In this document: positions 33,171 through 41,681 of the stretch, piece after piece
Layout of the letters: the number at the start of each line of letters is the position of its first letter
How positions within the stretch are numbered: the stretch's first letter is position 1
From: CAITNM01 sp964446295
GTDB lineage: Bacteria; Pseudomonadota; Alphaproteobacteria; Paracaedibacterales; CAITNM01
Assembly: GCA_964446295.1 (NCBI GenBank)
Contig: CAYUNR010000004.1
Span: 1-43,993, forward strand
Length of the DNA: 43,993 bases
Reading direction: 5' to 3'
Notes under the pieces: model-generated
The model's database searches: none
What the model saw: the letters and a program-made list of their open reading frames with translations, nothing else
What the model was told of the DNA's origin: nothing
Position numbers and translations under genes: made by a program

Positions 33171-33965
33171 TTATTTTCCAATTTTTTTCTCCAGACGATC
33201 TAGCTGCTTTTTTAAATTTTTGAGAAGAATAAGTTGTTTTGAGTTGGTATCATCGTCACTTTTATTGAAAATTTCTTCTTCTGCAGATTGCATCGCACCT
33301 ACAACAACACCAATAAACAAATTTAAAATAATAAAAACCATCACCACATAGAAAGATATGAAGTATGCGCTTGCATATTTTGCTACTTTTTCGGTTGAGC
33401 GCATTACATTTGCCCAGTCATCTCCAGTCAAAACTTGGAACATTGTCTTCATTGAAACTCCAATGTGCTGGAATTCAGATGCTCCAAGATCGCCGAACAT
33501 AAAGACACCTAATACGCAGAATATATAGAAAAATAATAATAAAAGACATAGTACATTTGCAACGCCAGGAATTGCTTTCCAGAAACCGCTAAGAATTTGC
33601 CGCATTTTTGGGGAGGCATCCATCATTGCCATTAAATGCATGACACGGAATGTCCGTAAAACTGGTAGAAAATCATGATTATCAGACATTGAGCCAACCA
33701 CAATAATTAGGTCAAAAACATTCCATCCACTGCGGAAGAAGGAGGTTCCTCCCGCAAGTAATTTTACTATTAGTTCGGCAACAAAGACGCTCAATATAAA
33801 TTTATCAGTGTGATGTAAAATTTCTAAAATATGTTGGGGAATGTTTTGAAAGGTTTGTAGGCCTAGTGCCAAAGCATTAATGACCACAATCATACCAATA
33901 AAATAGTGACCTGGTTTTGATTCCATTAGATCGTAAAGTTTGATGACGTTTTTATGAAGTTTCAT
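33171..33965 (-). CDS. Six-TM voltage-gated cation channel (bacterial Nav/Cav-like)
   Basis: 264 residues from the ATG at 33965; a TTG two codons upstream is possible. This is a single-domain 6-TM channel that would act as a tetramer. S1 is near 22-38, S3 WNVFDLIIVVGSM at 81-93, S4 LPVLRTFRVMHLMAMM at 100-115, pore helix and filter FQVLTGDDWANVM at ~176-188, S6 IILNLFIGVVVGAM at 212-225. A charged C-terminal coiled coil (ILLKNLKKQLDRLEKKIGK) is typical of bacterial sodium channels. The filter is TGDDWAN, not TLESWS: Asp replaces the key Glu, as in calcium channels. S4 keeps only two Arg and one His. Convergent with waaA, 5 bases between stops. Confidence 0.88.
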   Translation of the reverse strand: MKLHKNVIKLYDLMESKPGHYFIGMIVVINALALGLQTFQNIPQHILEILHHTDKFILSVFVAELIVKLLAGGTSFFRSGWNVFDLIIVVGSMSDNHDFLPVLRTFRVMHLMAMMDASPKMRQILSGFWKAIPGVANVLCLLLLFFYIFCVLGVFMFGDLGASEFQHIGVSMKTMFQVLTGDDWANVMRSTEKVAKYASAYFISFYVVMVFIILNLFIGVVVGAMQSAEEEIFNKSDDDTNSKQLILLKNLKKQLDRLEKKIGK

Positions 33966-34076
33966 AATCAAAAATTATTTTGGTCTATAGACTTACTATA
34001 AAAGAATAATTATGAAAAATTTATTAACGACGAATTGTGCTCTTAAGCAAAATAAAAAACATTAAAATTTTAATGA

Positions 34077-34721
34077 CTATCTTACTTCAAGTTCAATTTT
34101 TAGCTTTTTTGCTATATCAAATACCCATTTTTCAGCAGATTTAAGGTCATCAAAACAATGAATTACATTATGTTTTAGTTTAGAATTGATCAGAAATTTG
34201 CCCCAATACTGGCCATCTTCAATCCATATAGTCTGGGCTATTGCGTTTTTTGCCTCTGGAAAAAATGGCACTCTAACTACTTTTTCAGTGAAAAAAACAC
34301 TTGAAACGACAGAAAATACTGCCGGTTCTGATGTATCTTCTTTTTCAGTCTTGCTATTGATAACGCTGGCTGAGGAAGCTGCAGGTATTTCTGAAAGAAG
34401 CTGAACAATTGCAGAGCTTGAAAGAGATCTACGATCACCAAGTGAATTGGAGCTTAAGCTTAGTTCATTTTGTGAAATTGCTGTAAAGCTGTGCGGTTGC
34501 AAAAATCCCCGTATTGATCCAGTCCCTTTTGCTGCTGCACGTAAGCGTTTTTGAGCAGCTGTTTCTTTAATTTGCTGACCTGGATTAGATAATTGAGAGA
34601 TTTTCCTTTTAGAGTTTGCGGCGATATTACCATCACTTTGCGAAAGATTTTCATCGGTCATTCCGCATACTTGCAGAGATGCAACAATCAATAGAGTTGC
34701 ACTTTTAAAAAAATCAAACAC
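34077..34721 (-). CDS. Secreted protein of unknown function
   Basis: 214 residues, GTG start with AAGGAT about 5 bases upstream, which decides the start. A signal peptide spans about residues 1-20 (FFKSATLLIVASLQVCG). The mature N-terminal third is basic and polar (KRK at 38-40, KRLR at 58-61), the middle is Ser-rich low complexity (LSLSSNSLGDRRSLSSS), and the C-terminal ~75 residues look folded (IWIEDGQYWGKFLINSK, then FDDLKSAEKWVFDIAKKL). I do not recognise the family. Isolated gene. Flanking A+T-rich spacers of ~100 bases hold no other frame. Confidence 0.65.
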   Translation of the reverse strand: MFDFFKSATLLIVASLQVCGMTDENLSQSDGNIAANSKRKISQLSNPGQQIKETAAQKRLRAAAKGTGSIRGFLQPHSFTAISQNELSLSSNSLGDRRSLSSSAIVQLLSEIPAASSASVINSKTEKEDTSEPAVFSVVSSVFFTEKVVRVPFFPEAKNAIAQTIWIEDGQYWGKFLINSKLKHNVIHCFDDLKSAEKWVFDIAKKLKIELEVR

Positions 34722-34812
34722 AAAATATCCTTAGGGTAACAAAATTAAACCATAAGAATGTATAAAAGATATATTATATTATAAAATCAAGTATTTTTAT
34801 TTTATTAAAATT

Positions 34813-35604
34813 TTAAATAATAATTTTACGCTTCTTTTTAACCATCATTTTTTTAATATTGCCAATAGCTTTTGCTGGGTTTAACCCTTTTGGACATGTG
34901 TTTGTGCAATTCATAATGCTGTGGCAACGGTACAAACTGAATGGATCTTCCAAAGCATTTAAACGTTCTTTAGTTTTTGTGTCTCGGCTATCAGCAATAA
35001 AACGGTACGCTTGTAACAAGGTGGCAGGGCCTAAATATTTATCACTATTCCACCAGTAACTTGGACAGCCTGTTGTGCAACTAAAGCACAATACACATTC
35101 CCACAATCCATCTAACTTGGCTCGTTCCTCTTGGCTTTGTTTGCGCTCTCGTTTTGGAGCATCATTATTTTGCACCCAAGGTTTGATTGAGGCATATTGA
35201 TTGAATGCATGGCGTAAATCAGGCACTAAGTCTTTTACAACTTCCATGTGGGGAAGGGGGGTTATGCGTATAGGCCCAGAAATATCATCAACGTGTTTTG
35301 TGCAAGCTAGGGTATTTGTGCCATCTACATTCATGGCGCAGCTTCCACAAACGCCTTCACGACAAGACCGGCGAAAAGTTAGAGTGCTATCAATGGTATT
35401 TTTGATGTATAGCAACGCATCCAAAACCATTGGTCCTGACTTTTTAATATCAATGGTAAATTCATCCATTTGCGGATTTTTACCATCTTCTGCATTCCAT
35501 CGATAAATGTAAAAAGTTCGCATAGTTAGCGCATCACCGGATTGTGTAAACACTTTTCCTTTTTGAATTTGTGAGTGTTTAGGGAGTCTAAATTGAACCA
35601 TCAT
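34813..35604 (-). CDS. sdhB: Succinate dehydrogenase iron-sulfur subunit
   Basis: 263 residues. SdhB carries electrons from the flavoprotein to the quinone site in complex II. The [2Fe-2S] ligands are in CREGVCGSCAMNVDG and NTLAC; the [4Fe-4S] and [3Fe-4S] ligands are in CVLCFSCTTGCP and CHSIMNCTNTCPKGLNP. Last gene of the sdhCDAB block, 36 bases after sdhA. Ends with a Lys-rich tail. Confidence 0.98.
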   Translation of the reverse strand: MMVQFRLPKHSQIQKGKVFTQSGDALTMRTFYIYRWNAEDGKNPQMDEFTIDIKKSGPMVLDALLYIKNTIDSTLTFRRSCREGVCGSCAMNVDGTNTLACTKHVDDISGPIRITPLPHMEVVKDLVPDLRHAFNQYASIKPWVQNNDAPKRERKQSQEERAKLDGLWECVLCFSCTTGCPSYWWNSDKYLGPATLLQAYRFIADSRDTKTKERLNALEDPFSLYRCHSIMNCTNTCPKGLNPAKAIGNIKKMMVKKKRKIII

Positions 35605-35640
35605 GTCCTCTTATGTTGTTCAAAGTATATGCGAACATGG

Positions 35641-37419
35641 TTAATAAACTCTTTTTTGAGGTGCTATTACTTCAACCTCATTAGTTAGGGTATACATATG
35701 CACGGGACGTTTATCAAGCTGTACGTTAAGGTTAGCATCGTACCAAGAAAGTGTGTGTGCTAGCCATGACGTATCATCACGGTCTGGAAAATCTTCCCGG
35801 GCATGACCTCCGCGACTTTCTGTACGATAGGCTGCAGAATGAATGGTAACCGCTGCTTGAACCATTAAATTTTGCAACTCAAGTGCCTCCACTAAATCAG
35901 TATTCCAAATCAACGAATGGTCATTGACCTGAAGATTTTCTAAAGTTTTTGCGCACTCTTCTAGCTTGATTTTTCCTGCATCAAGCATGTCTTGTGATCT
36001 AAACACCCCGCAATGAGTTTGCATGATTTGCTGCATATTTGTACGTATATGGCCGGTTAAAAGATCGCCAGCAGCATTTCGTGTTTTATCAAAACGGTCA
36101 AGAATTATATTAGTGATAGAATCAGCAAGTTTTTCATGGGGTGTTCCAGCACGTACAATTTCTTTCGCACGTAGAGCAGCAGCACGACCAAAGACCACTA
36201 AATCTAATAATGAATTAGTCCCCAGTCTGTTTGCGCCATGCACTGAAACGCAGGCAGCTTCTCCAATTGCCATTAAGCCTTTAACGATTGTTTCTTTTGA
36301 ATCGCAAGTGACTTCACCATGATAGTTTGTAGGAATTCCGCCCATGTTGTAATGAACTGTTGGTTGCACGGGAATGGGTTCCTTGTTTGCATCAATACCA
36401 GCAAACACTCTTGCTGTTTCATGCATTCCTGGCAAACGTTCAGCAATAATCTTGGGATCTAAGTGTTCCATATGCAGTAGGGCGATATCTTTATTAGGGC
36501 CGCAACCGCGACCTTCTTTAATTTCAATTGCAATTGCTCTGCTTACGACATCTCGTGATGCTAAATCTTTAGCATTTGGCGCGTATTTTAACATGAACCG
36601 TTCACCAAGGTTGTTTGTTAAGTAGCCGCCTTCACCGCGTACTGCTTCTGAAATTAAACATCCTGCTCCATAAATTCCTGTAGGATGAAATTGAATAAAT
36701 TCCATATCAGCTAAGGGTAACCCGGCACGCAAAACCATAGCATTACCATCGCCAGTGCAAGTATGTGCGCCAGTACATGTAAAAAATGTACGTCCATGTC
36801 CGCCAGTAGCCAGCACTACCATGTGAGCCCGAAACCGATGGATGGTGCCATCATCCAAACACCACGCAACTACACCTCGACAAACACCTTGTGCATCCAT
36901 TAACAAATCAAGAGTGAAATACTCAATAAAAAATTCCGTATTGTGATGTAAGCATTGTTGATACAAGGTATGTAAAATCGCATGACCCGTTCTGTCAGCT
37001 GCGGCGCATGCACGCTTTGCCATAGATTTCCCATGTTCAATAGTATGGCCGCCGAATTGACGTTGATAAATATTTCCATGTTCATCACGGGAAAATGGAA
37101 CGCCCATGTGTTCAAGCTCAACAACTGCGTCAACAGCATTTTTGCACATGTATTCAATGGCATCTTGGTCACCCAACCAATCAGAGCCTTTTACTGTATC
37201 GTAAAAATGGTAACGCCAATCATCTCCATCACCAGTGTTGTTTAGTGCTGCTGATATACCACCTTGCGCTGCAACCGTATGACTTCTTGTTGGGAAAACT
37301 TTTGTAATACATGCGGTTTTTAATCCAGCAGCACTCATGCCAAGACTCGCTCGAAGGCCTGCTCCTCCAGCACCTACCACAACGACATCAAACTCATGAT
37401 CGATAATTGAATAGGTCAT
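35641..37419 (-). CDS. sdhA: Succinate dehydrogenase flavoprotein subunit
   Basis: 592 residues, standard length. SdhA oxidises succinate to fumarate with covalently bound FAD. The Rossmann motif VVVGAGGAGLRASLGM, the FAD-linking histidine segment RSHTVAAQGGISAAL, the active-site region HPTGIYGAGCLISEAVRGEGG and HGANRLGTNSLLDLVVFGRAA are all present. The start overlaps the sdhD stop by 4 bases. Confidence 0.98.
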   Translation of the reverse strand: MTYSIIDHEFDVVVVGAGGAGLRASLGMSAAGLKTACITKVFPTRSHTVAAQGGISAALNNTGDGDDWRYHFYDTVKGSDWLGDQDAIEYMCKNAVDAVVELEHMGVPFSRDEHGNIYQRQFGGHTIEHGKSMAKRACAAADRTGHAILHTLYQQCLHHNTEFFIEYFTLDLLMDAQGVCRGVVAWCLDDGTIHRFRAHMVVLATGGHGRTFFTCTGAHTCTGDGNAMVLRAGLPLADMEFIQFHPTGIYGAGCLISEAVRGEGGYLTNNLGERFMLKYAPNAKDLASRDVVSRAIAIEIKEGRGCGPNKDIALLHMEHLDPKIIAERLPGMHETARVFAGIDANKEPIPVQPTVHYNMGGIPTNYHGEVTCDSKETIVKGLMAIGEAACVSVHGANRLGTNSLLDLVVFGRAAALRAKEIVRAGTPHEKLADSITNIILDRFDKTRNAAGDLLTGHIRTNMQQIMQTHCGVFRSQDMLDAGKIKLEECAKTLENLQVNDHSLIWNTDLVEALELQNLMVQAAVTIHSAAYRTESRGGHAREDFPDRDDTSWLAHTLSWYDANLNVQLDKRPVHMYTLTNEVEVIAPQKRVY

Positions 37420-37751
37420 TTATTTATTACTAACTGTATAAGAGAAAATATTCCAAAAACACTTAATATGCTGAACATAGTTCCAACTATAAAAACAACG
37501 GCGATTCGACTTTTTGGATTTGGAATGTAATCTATGCAAATGGTCTGAGTACCCAAATATCCATGATAAAAACCGCTGATTAACATGATGAATAATAATA
37601 GCGCTGAATTCAGATTTCCAATATTTTTTATAATTTCCAGGTGAGTTAAGTCTTTTAGAAAAAATAATTTCCACAAAAACCACGGCACAAGTGCCAACAA
37701 TATGCAGGCAGTGATTCTCTGTAAAATATAGTGACGAGTGAATGATTTCAT
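37416..37751 (-). CDS. sdhD: Succinate dehydrogenase membrane anchor subunit SdhD
   Basis: 111 residues when started at the ATG at 37751, which overlaps the sdhC stop as ATGA; a longer frame upstream (to 37805) would intrude far into sdhC and is less likely. Three hydrophobic segments are seen: ITACILLALVPWFLWKLFF, NLNSALLLFIMLISGFYHG and VFIVGTMFSILSVFGIFSLI. The family's haem and quinone histidine region is HGYLGTQTICIDYI. Overlaps sdhA by 4 bases. Confidence 0.9.
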   Translation of the reverse strand: MKSFTRHYILQRITACILLALVPWFLWKLFFLKDLTHLEIIKNIGNLNSALLLFIMLISGFYHGYLGTQTICIDYIPNPKSRIAVVFIVGTMFSILSVFGIFSLIQLVINK

Positions 37752-38113
37752 ACAAAGCACATTGTTAAAACAGTTAAAACAAATACCAGGGCGCAAACAA
37801 TCCATCCACTACTATAAACAGAGCTCAATTCAAACCCTTTGCCAAGTGACCACACTAAATATCGCATCCCATTAAGCATGTGATAATAGGCACTGGCCAA
37901 AATTAAATAAATAATTGCTTTTACTAATGGCTGATTTAGCCAAGCGCAAAAATTATTGTACTCAACCGGCCCTTCGCTTAAAACATATAGCCAAGCACAG
38001 ATTAAAATAAGCCCCACCATAAAACCGAGGCCTGTAAGCCTATGTAGAATGGATAAGATTGACGTGAGCTGAGGTTTATAAATTTGCAAATGCGGTGACA
38101 AAGGCTTTTGCAT
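37748..38113 (-). CDS. sdhC: Succinate dehydrogenase cytochrome b556 subunit SdhC
   Basis: 121 residues with three membrane segments. The N-terminus KPLSPHLQIYKPQLTSILSILHRLTG is the diagnostic SdhC motif ('RPLSPHL.IY......SI.HR.TG'), including the quinone-site Ser and Arg. The haem-ligand region is YYHMLNGMRYLVWSLG. First gene of the sdhCDAB block; no strong promoter was seen in the 54-base gap to the terC stop. Confidence 0.95.
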   Translation of the reverse strand: MQKPLSPHLQIYKPQLTSILSILHRLTGLGFMVGLILICAWLYVLSEGPVEYNNFCAWLNQPLVKAIIYLILASAYYHMLNGMRYLVWSLGKGFELSSVYSSGWIVCALVFVLTVLTMCFV

Positions 38114-38167
38114 AATATCAAATATTTTATTTTCTGAATTAAGTTTGGGAAAAAATTTAAGCTTTTG

Positions 38168-39082
38168 TCAATTGATCTTCCTGGATGATTTTTCGCGCAT
38201 CGATAAAATTATTGATGATGAAAAAATAACTGCCAAAATTACAAAGGTAATCCCAGGATGCAAGTGAATGCTGAAAATAAGCTTCAGTCCAACTATTACT
38301 AGTACAATTCCTAAAGCAAATTTAAGATATTTTATATTTTCAATGGCTCTGGCTAAAACAAAATACAAAGAACGTAATCCCAAAATAGCTAAAATATTGG
38401 AAGTATATATAATGAAAGGATTCCTTGTTATTGAAAATATTGCAGGCAAAGAATCTACAGCAAAAATAATATCAGAAAATTCAATTAATACTAAAGCAAA
38501 TAGAAGAGGGGTGGCTTTATGTTTTTTGTGCTCAATCACAAAAAATTTATTCCCGTGCAATTTTGAGGAAAGAGGAATTATCTTTTGACAAAACTTCCAA
38601 AGTCTACTGTTGGCCAATGGTTCTTCTTTTTCTCTTATGAAAAAAATCTTCATTCCAGTGAAAACAAGAAATGCCCCAAATATATATAATAACCAACTAA
38701 ACCTTTCTAGAAGCTCAACGCCTAAAAATATCATCAATGCCCGCATAACGATGGCGCTTAGAATGCCGATAAAAAGAACGCGGTGCTGATATTGGGTAGG
38801 TATACTTAAGCTTTTAAAAATGACCGCAAACACCATTACATTATCAAGACTTAAAACCTTTTCTATTTTATAGCTTGTGATGTATTCAAAAAAAGCTACT
38901 GACCCTAAGTGAAAAAATATCCATGCGCTAAATGCCAAGGACACGCTAATCCAAAAAAGAGTCCACCCTAAAGCCTCTTTGTAAGTAGGTTGGTGTTCAC
39001 GGCGATTAAATATTCCTAAATCGAGCGCTAAAAATAAAAGGATAAAAATATTAAAAACAATCCAATAGGTTTGAGTAATCAT
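38168..39082 (-). CDS. TerC/Alx family integral membrane protein
   Basis: 304 residues and about 9 hydrophobic segments. The sequence opens with WIVFNIFILLFLALDLGIFNRREHQPTYKEALGWTLFWIS, typical of TerC/Alx, with the conserved acidic membrane motifs YKIEKVLSLDNVMVFAVIF and ALVLIEFSDIIFAVDSLPAIFSITRNPFIIYTSN. Relatives export Mn2+ or help metalation of secreted enzymes. No manganese riboswitch (yybP-ykoY) is recognisable upstream. Confidence 0.9.
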   Translation of the reverse strand: MITQTYWIVFNIFILLFLALDLGIFNRREHQPTYKEALGWTLFWISVSLAFSAWIFFHLGSVAFFEYITSYKIEKVLSLDNVMVFAVIFKSLSIPTQYQHRVLFIGILSAIVMRALMIFLGVELLERFSWLLYIFGAFLVFTGMKIFFIREKEEPLANSRLWKFCQKIIPLSSKLHGNKFFVIEHKKHKATPLLFALVLIEFSDIIFAVDSLPAIFSITRNPFIIYTSNILAILGLRSLYFVLARAIENIKYLKFALGIVLVIVGLKLIFSIHLHPGITFVILAVIFSSSIILSMREKSSRKIN

Positions 39083-39200
39083 TTGCTAACAATATTTTTG
39101 ATTTATCTGTCTATAACCTTAGCCGGATTTAGAATTTTTTGATAAGGGCAATGTTCGAGTCTAATTTTAAAGAGTTTATGTATGCGTAATCCCCAGCTAT

Positions 39201-39209
39201 TGTTATAAT
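39201..39209 (+). promoter_or_regulatory. Putative extended -10 promoter of the O-antigen ligase-like gene
   Basis: TGT-TATAAT: perfect -10 (39204-39209) with the TG of an extended -10 element, about 59 bases before the TTG start. No good -35 at 17 bases, as is usual for extended -10 promoters. Confidence 0.5.
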
Positions 39210-39267
39210 CAATCACCATGCTTTTCAAGAAAGAGTTGAGATACTTATTTTTTTTGTAAAAACACAT

Positions 39268-40482
39268 TTGAAAACTTTTTTGCAACAAATATTTTCATTT
39301 TGCAGCATATTTGTTTTGTTCTTATTTTCTTATCAGTATAAACACACGATTGATTTTTTCAAAAAATACGATCCAACTTTATATTTAGGTTTGTTGGTTT
39401 TAATTTACTTAATATGTTTTTTTATTCGTAACAGTGCAAACATTAAATTTCATAAATATCTTGTTGTGTTTAGCCTTTTTGCGTTATGGCTGCTGGGATC
39501 ATATTTTTGGTCTTCCTCAAGCGCTTATGCCTTTGCTAAAAGCGTGCGATTTTTAGTATATGTTGTGCCTACATTTTTTCTATCAGCCATAGTAATAGCA
39601 CCATCTTCTGAGCGCTTAGGTAATTTTATCGTAGCGCTTCTAACTTTTAGTGGGGCAATCTTAAGTATTGCGTTATTAACTTATTTTCAAAACCCAGAAA
39701 TATTACCTAACCTCTTTGGTACTAATTATTTAGTAACAGGGCAAACCATAGGGCTAGGTGCAGTTATTTTAGGAGCAAAATATTTTCACAAAAAGAATTG
39801 CGCAACAGTTTCGAAAGATACCTTACTAATCGCGGGTGTAATAATCACTTCGTTGTTTTTGGAATTACATATTGGCGGTCGAGGTCCTTTACTAAGTACG
39901 TTAATTGTTCTTGGTGGATTGTGCGTAGTCTTTCTTAAAAACAAACCTCAAAAACTTTTAATTGTTAGTTTGGTTAGCATAATAGGTGTTGCTGTTGGCT
40001 TTTGCTTAATAAAATATGTGGAACATGACAATTTGCCAATTTCATTACAAAGAATATTTTCTGAGGGAGGAATAAAATCATTAACCCTCAGGCTTGAATA
40101 TTACGAATCTGCCTTACAGTGCTTTCAAACATATTTATTTAAAGGGGTAGGTATTGGTAGCTGGCCTGATTATTATGGCTTAGAAAAATTATACAACACT
40201 GAGTGGCACCCCCATAATATTTTTTTAGAGATTGCTGCGGAAACAGGTTTGGCTGGACTGATTTTATTTACATGTTTGCTAGTGGCACTAATTAAAAAAG
40301 CACAAAAGCAATTACATAGTAATGAGCCTTTGCTAACTATATTGCTATGTGGAGCTGTTTTTTGTTTTCTGAATGCTTTGAAGTCTGGTGATCTTAACGA
40401 CAATATAGTGTTATTTGCTTTTGCAGGATTAATTGTTGGTTTTGAACGAAAAAAGGAGCGCGAATGCGCTCCCTTAAACTAA
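39268..40482 (+). CDS. O-antigen ligase (WaaL)-like membrane protein
   Basis: 404 residues from a TTG start (uncertain; no ATG near). About 10-12 hydrophobic segments with one large loop. The Wzy_C/O-antigen ligase signature is seen: HIGGRGPLLSTLIVLGG (the 'sRg..l' part) and, near residue 310, GVGIGSWPDYYG then EWHPHNIFLEIAAETGLAGLILF (the 'HPHN..le...e.G..G' motif). Such enzymes join O-antigen or other glycans to lipid A core, or polymerise them. The last 10 codons double as an intrinsic terminator for the convergent gene. Confidence 0.8.
   Translation: MKTFLQQIFSFCSIFVLFLFSYQYKHTIDFFKKYDPTLYLGLLVLIYLICFFIRNSANIKFHKYLVVFSLFALWLLGSYFWSSSSAYAFAKSVRFLVYVVPTFFLSAIVIAPSSERLGNFIVALLTFSGAILSIALLTYFQNPEILPNLFGTNYLVTGQTIGLGAVILGAKYFHKKNCATVSKDTLLIAGVIITSLFLELHIGGRGPLLSTLIVLGGLCVVFLKNKPQKLLIVSLVSIIGVAVGFCLIKYVEHDNLPISLQRIFSEGGIKSLTLRLEYYESALQCFQTYLFKGVGIGSWPDYYGLEKLYNTEWHPHNIFLEIAAETGLAGLILFTCLLVALIKKAQKQLHSNEPLLTILLCGAVFCFLNALKSGDLNDNIVLFAFAGLIVGFERKKERECAPLN
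40448..40473 (-). terminator. Intrinsic terminator of the 250-residue secreted protein gene, inside the ligase coding sequence
   Basis: Minus strand: GGAGCGC - ATTC - GCGCTCC followed by TTTTTT. The stem (40455-40461/40466-40472) is 7 bp, GC-rich, and 31 bases after the stop at 40503. It lies within the last codons of the convergent O-antigen ligase-like gene. Confidence 0.85.
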
Positions 40483-40502
40483 AAAACTTAAATATTTTAA
40501 AT

Positions 40503-41255
40503 TTAAGACATTCTGCCTGAAGCTTTAAGAGCCTTCTCAATAGCTTCAAAGCCTTCAACTACTCGAGAAAGAAGACGCTTTTCTAAGTTTGCTCCAGCAA
40601 CATCTTTTGCTAATTTTTTCGTTTCAGCTGAAGGTTCTCCGGATTCTAATATTACTTTTCTTAAAAGTAAGTTTTTTACTTTCAATTCTTCGTCAGCTTC
40701 TTTTGCAAAGAGACGTGCTGTATTACCAATGCGGCATAAATTATTTAGTGTGAATGTATTAAAAGTTAAAGAAAGGTCACCAGATTCCATAGCAGAAGTT
40801 GAGAGGATTTGAGCCAACTCAGCTGTAACTTCTATTAGTACTGGTCTGATTTGCTCTTGTAAATGTGGGTGATCGCTAAACGATAAACGCAATTCGGTTC
40901 CTTTCTGCAACCCACCTAAAAAATGTACCAACGTGTTTTGTTCCCAGACTTGATGGTGATATCCGCCACAATACTGATATGGGGTTGCAAATCGAGGCGT
41001 TAACAACATCTCAAAAACACCAGCTACTCTGTCTAAATCTAGTGAATATAAACGACTTTTTTCTTCTGCTGCGCGTAATTCTTTGGCAACGAAAGTTGCA
41101 CATTCTTCCGTGCCTTCCATTGTTCTTAATTCGGCGATCCTAGCGCTATATTTTTCTTTTAATCTTTCATAATGCTCAACTAAGCCTTCTGCGGCGCAAA
41201 GCTTACTGCTTACTGCTACAACTAAACATAGAGCGTAAAAATAATTTTTCTTCAT
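40503..41255 (-). CDS. Secreted protein of unknown function
   Basis: 250 residues with a signal peptide (MKKNYFYALCLVVAVSSKLCAAE, cut after ~21). The mature part is mainly helical, with a charged N-terminal coil (VEHYERLKEKYSARIAELR) and a short aromatic/cysteine motif YQYCGGYHHQVWEQN around residues 93-107, then Leu-rich helices. No known enzyme motif is recognised. It has a GGAG ribosome binding site 9 bases before the ATG and a strong terminator, so it is a single-gene unit, perhaps well expressed. Confidence 0.7.
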   Translation of the reverse strand: MKKNYFYALCLVVAVSSKLCAAEGLVEHYERLKEKYSARIAELRTMEGTEECATFVAKELRAAEEKSRLYSLDLDRVAGVFEMLLTPRFATPYQYCGGYHHQVWEQNTLVHFLGGLQKGTELRLSFSDHPHLQEQIRPVLIEVTAELAQILSTSAMESGDLSLTFNTFTLNNLCRIGNTARLFAKEADEELKVKNLLLRKVILESGEPSAETKKLAKDVAGANLEKRLLSRVVEGFEAIEKALKASGRMS

Positions 41256-41342
41256 GGTATTAATCTCCGTTGGTTAATTTATTGTCTCTCAATAGCAGAC
41301 TCAAAATAAATTAGCTACCGTTTTCTTTTTTCGGCACAAATC

Positions 41343-41669
41343 TTGCATGATAGAGAGAAACAAACAACAATAATAAAAATTATGCCTTTATTTTTATTAG
41401 CTTGCTTATTGCTTAGCGGATGCAATCCATTTGGAGCATTTCGTCCAACATCTGATGAAATACAAAGCGCGAACTGGGCGCCCAATCCTGATAAACCAAA
41501 ACCCAAGAAACAATTGTTTTGTTATCGAACGTTGGGTGAGCCGATGTGTTATGACCATGAACTTGATGAAAGTGAGCGTCATAGATTAATTGGGAAAACT
41601 GCTGAGCCGCAAGAAAAAGACCCAACTAAATCTACTTTTTCTAGCTGGGTTCCAAGTGCTCTTCGCTAA
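41343..41669 (+). CDS. Small lipoprotein, conserved alphaproteobacterial type
   Basis: 108 residues from TTG at 41343, or 95 from ATG at 41382. The segment LFLLACLLLSGC holds a lipobox (LSGC), so the mature chain starts at that Cys. The longer start supplies the basic residues expected before a signal peptide; the shorter one has none. The conserved part LFCYRTLGEPMCYDHEL resembles the 'CYRTLA.V.CY' segment of a small lipoprotein family of alphaproteobacteria whose role is unknown. Convergent with ssb, 12 bases between stops. Confidence 0.75.
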   Translation: MHDREKQTTIIKIMPLFLLACLLLSGCNPFGAFRPTSDEIQSANWAPNPDKPKPKKQLFCYRTLGEPMCYDHELDESERHRLIGKTAEPQEKDPTKSTFSSWVPSALR

Positions 41670-41681
41670 AACTTAAAGAGT

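Noticed and set aside
34491..34520. PCNA-interacting (PIP)-like motif GSIRGFLQP in the 214-residue secreted protein
   Set aside because: Lacks the Gln and the double aromatic of a real PIP box; similarity is weak.
37420..37755. Alternative 111-codon frame overlapping sdhD
   Set aside because: It is in a different frame over sdhD; the SdhD frame has three membrane segments, ATGA coupling to sdhC and fits the operon.
39083..39267. Manganese riboswitch (yybP-ykoY) upstream of the terC gene
   Set aside because: The conserved core and hairpin arrangement could not be found.
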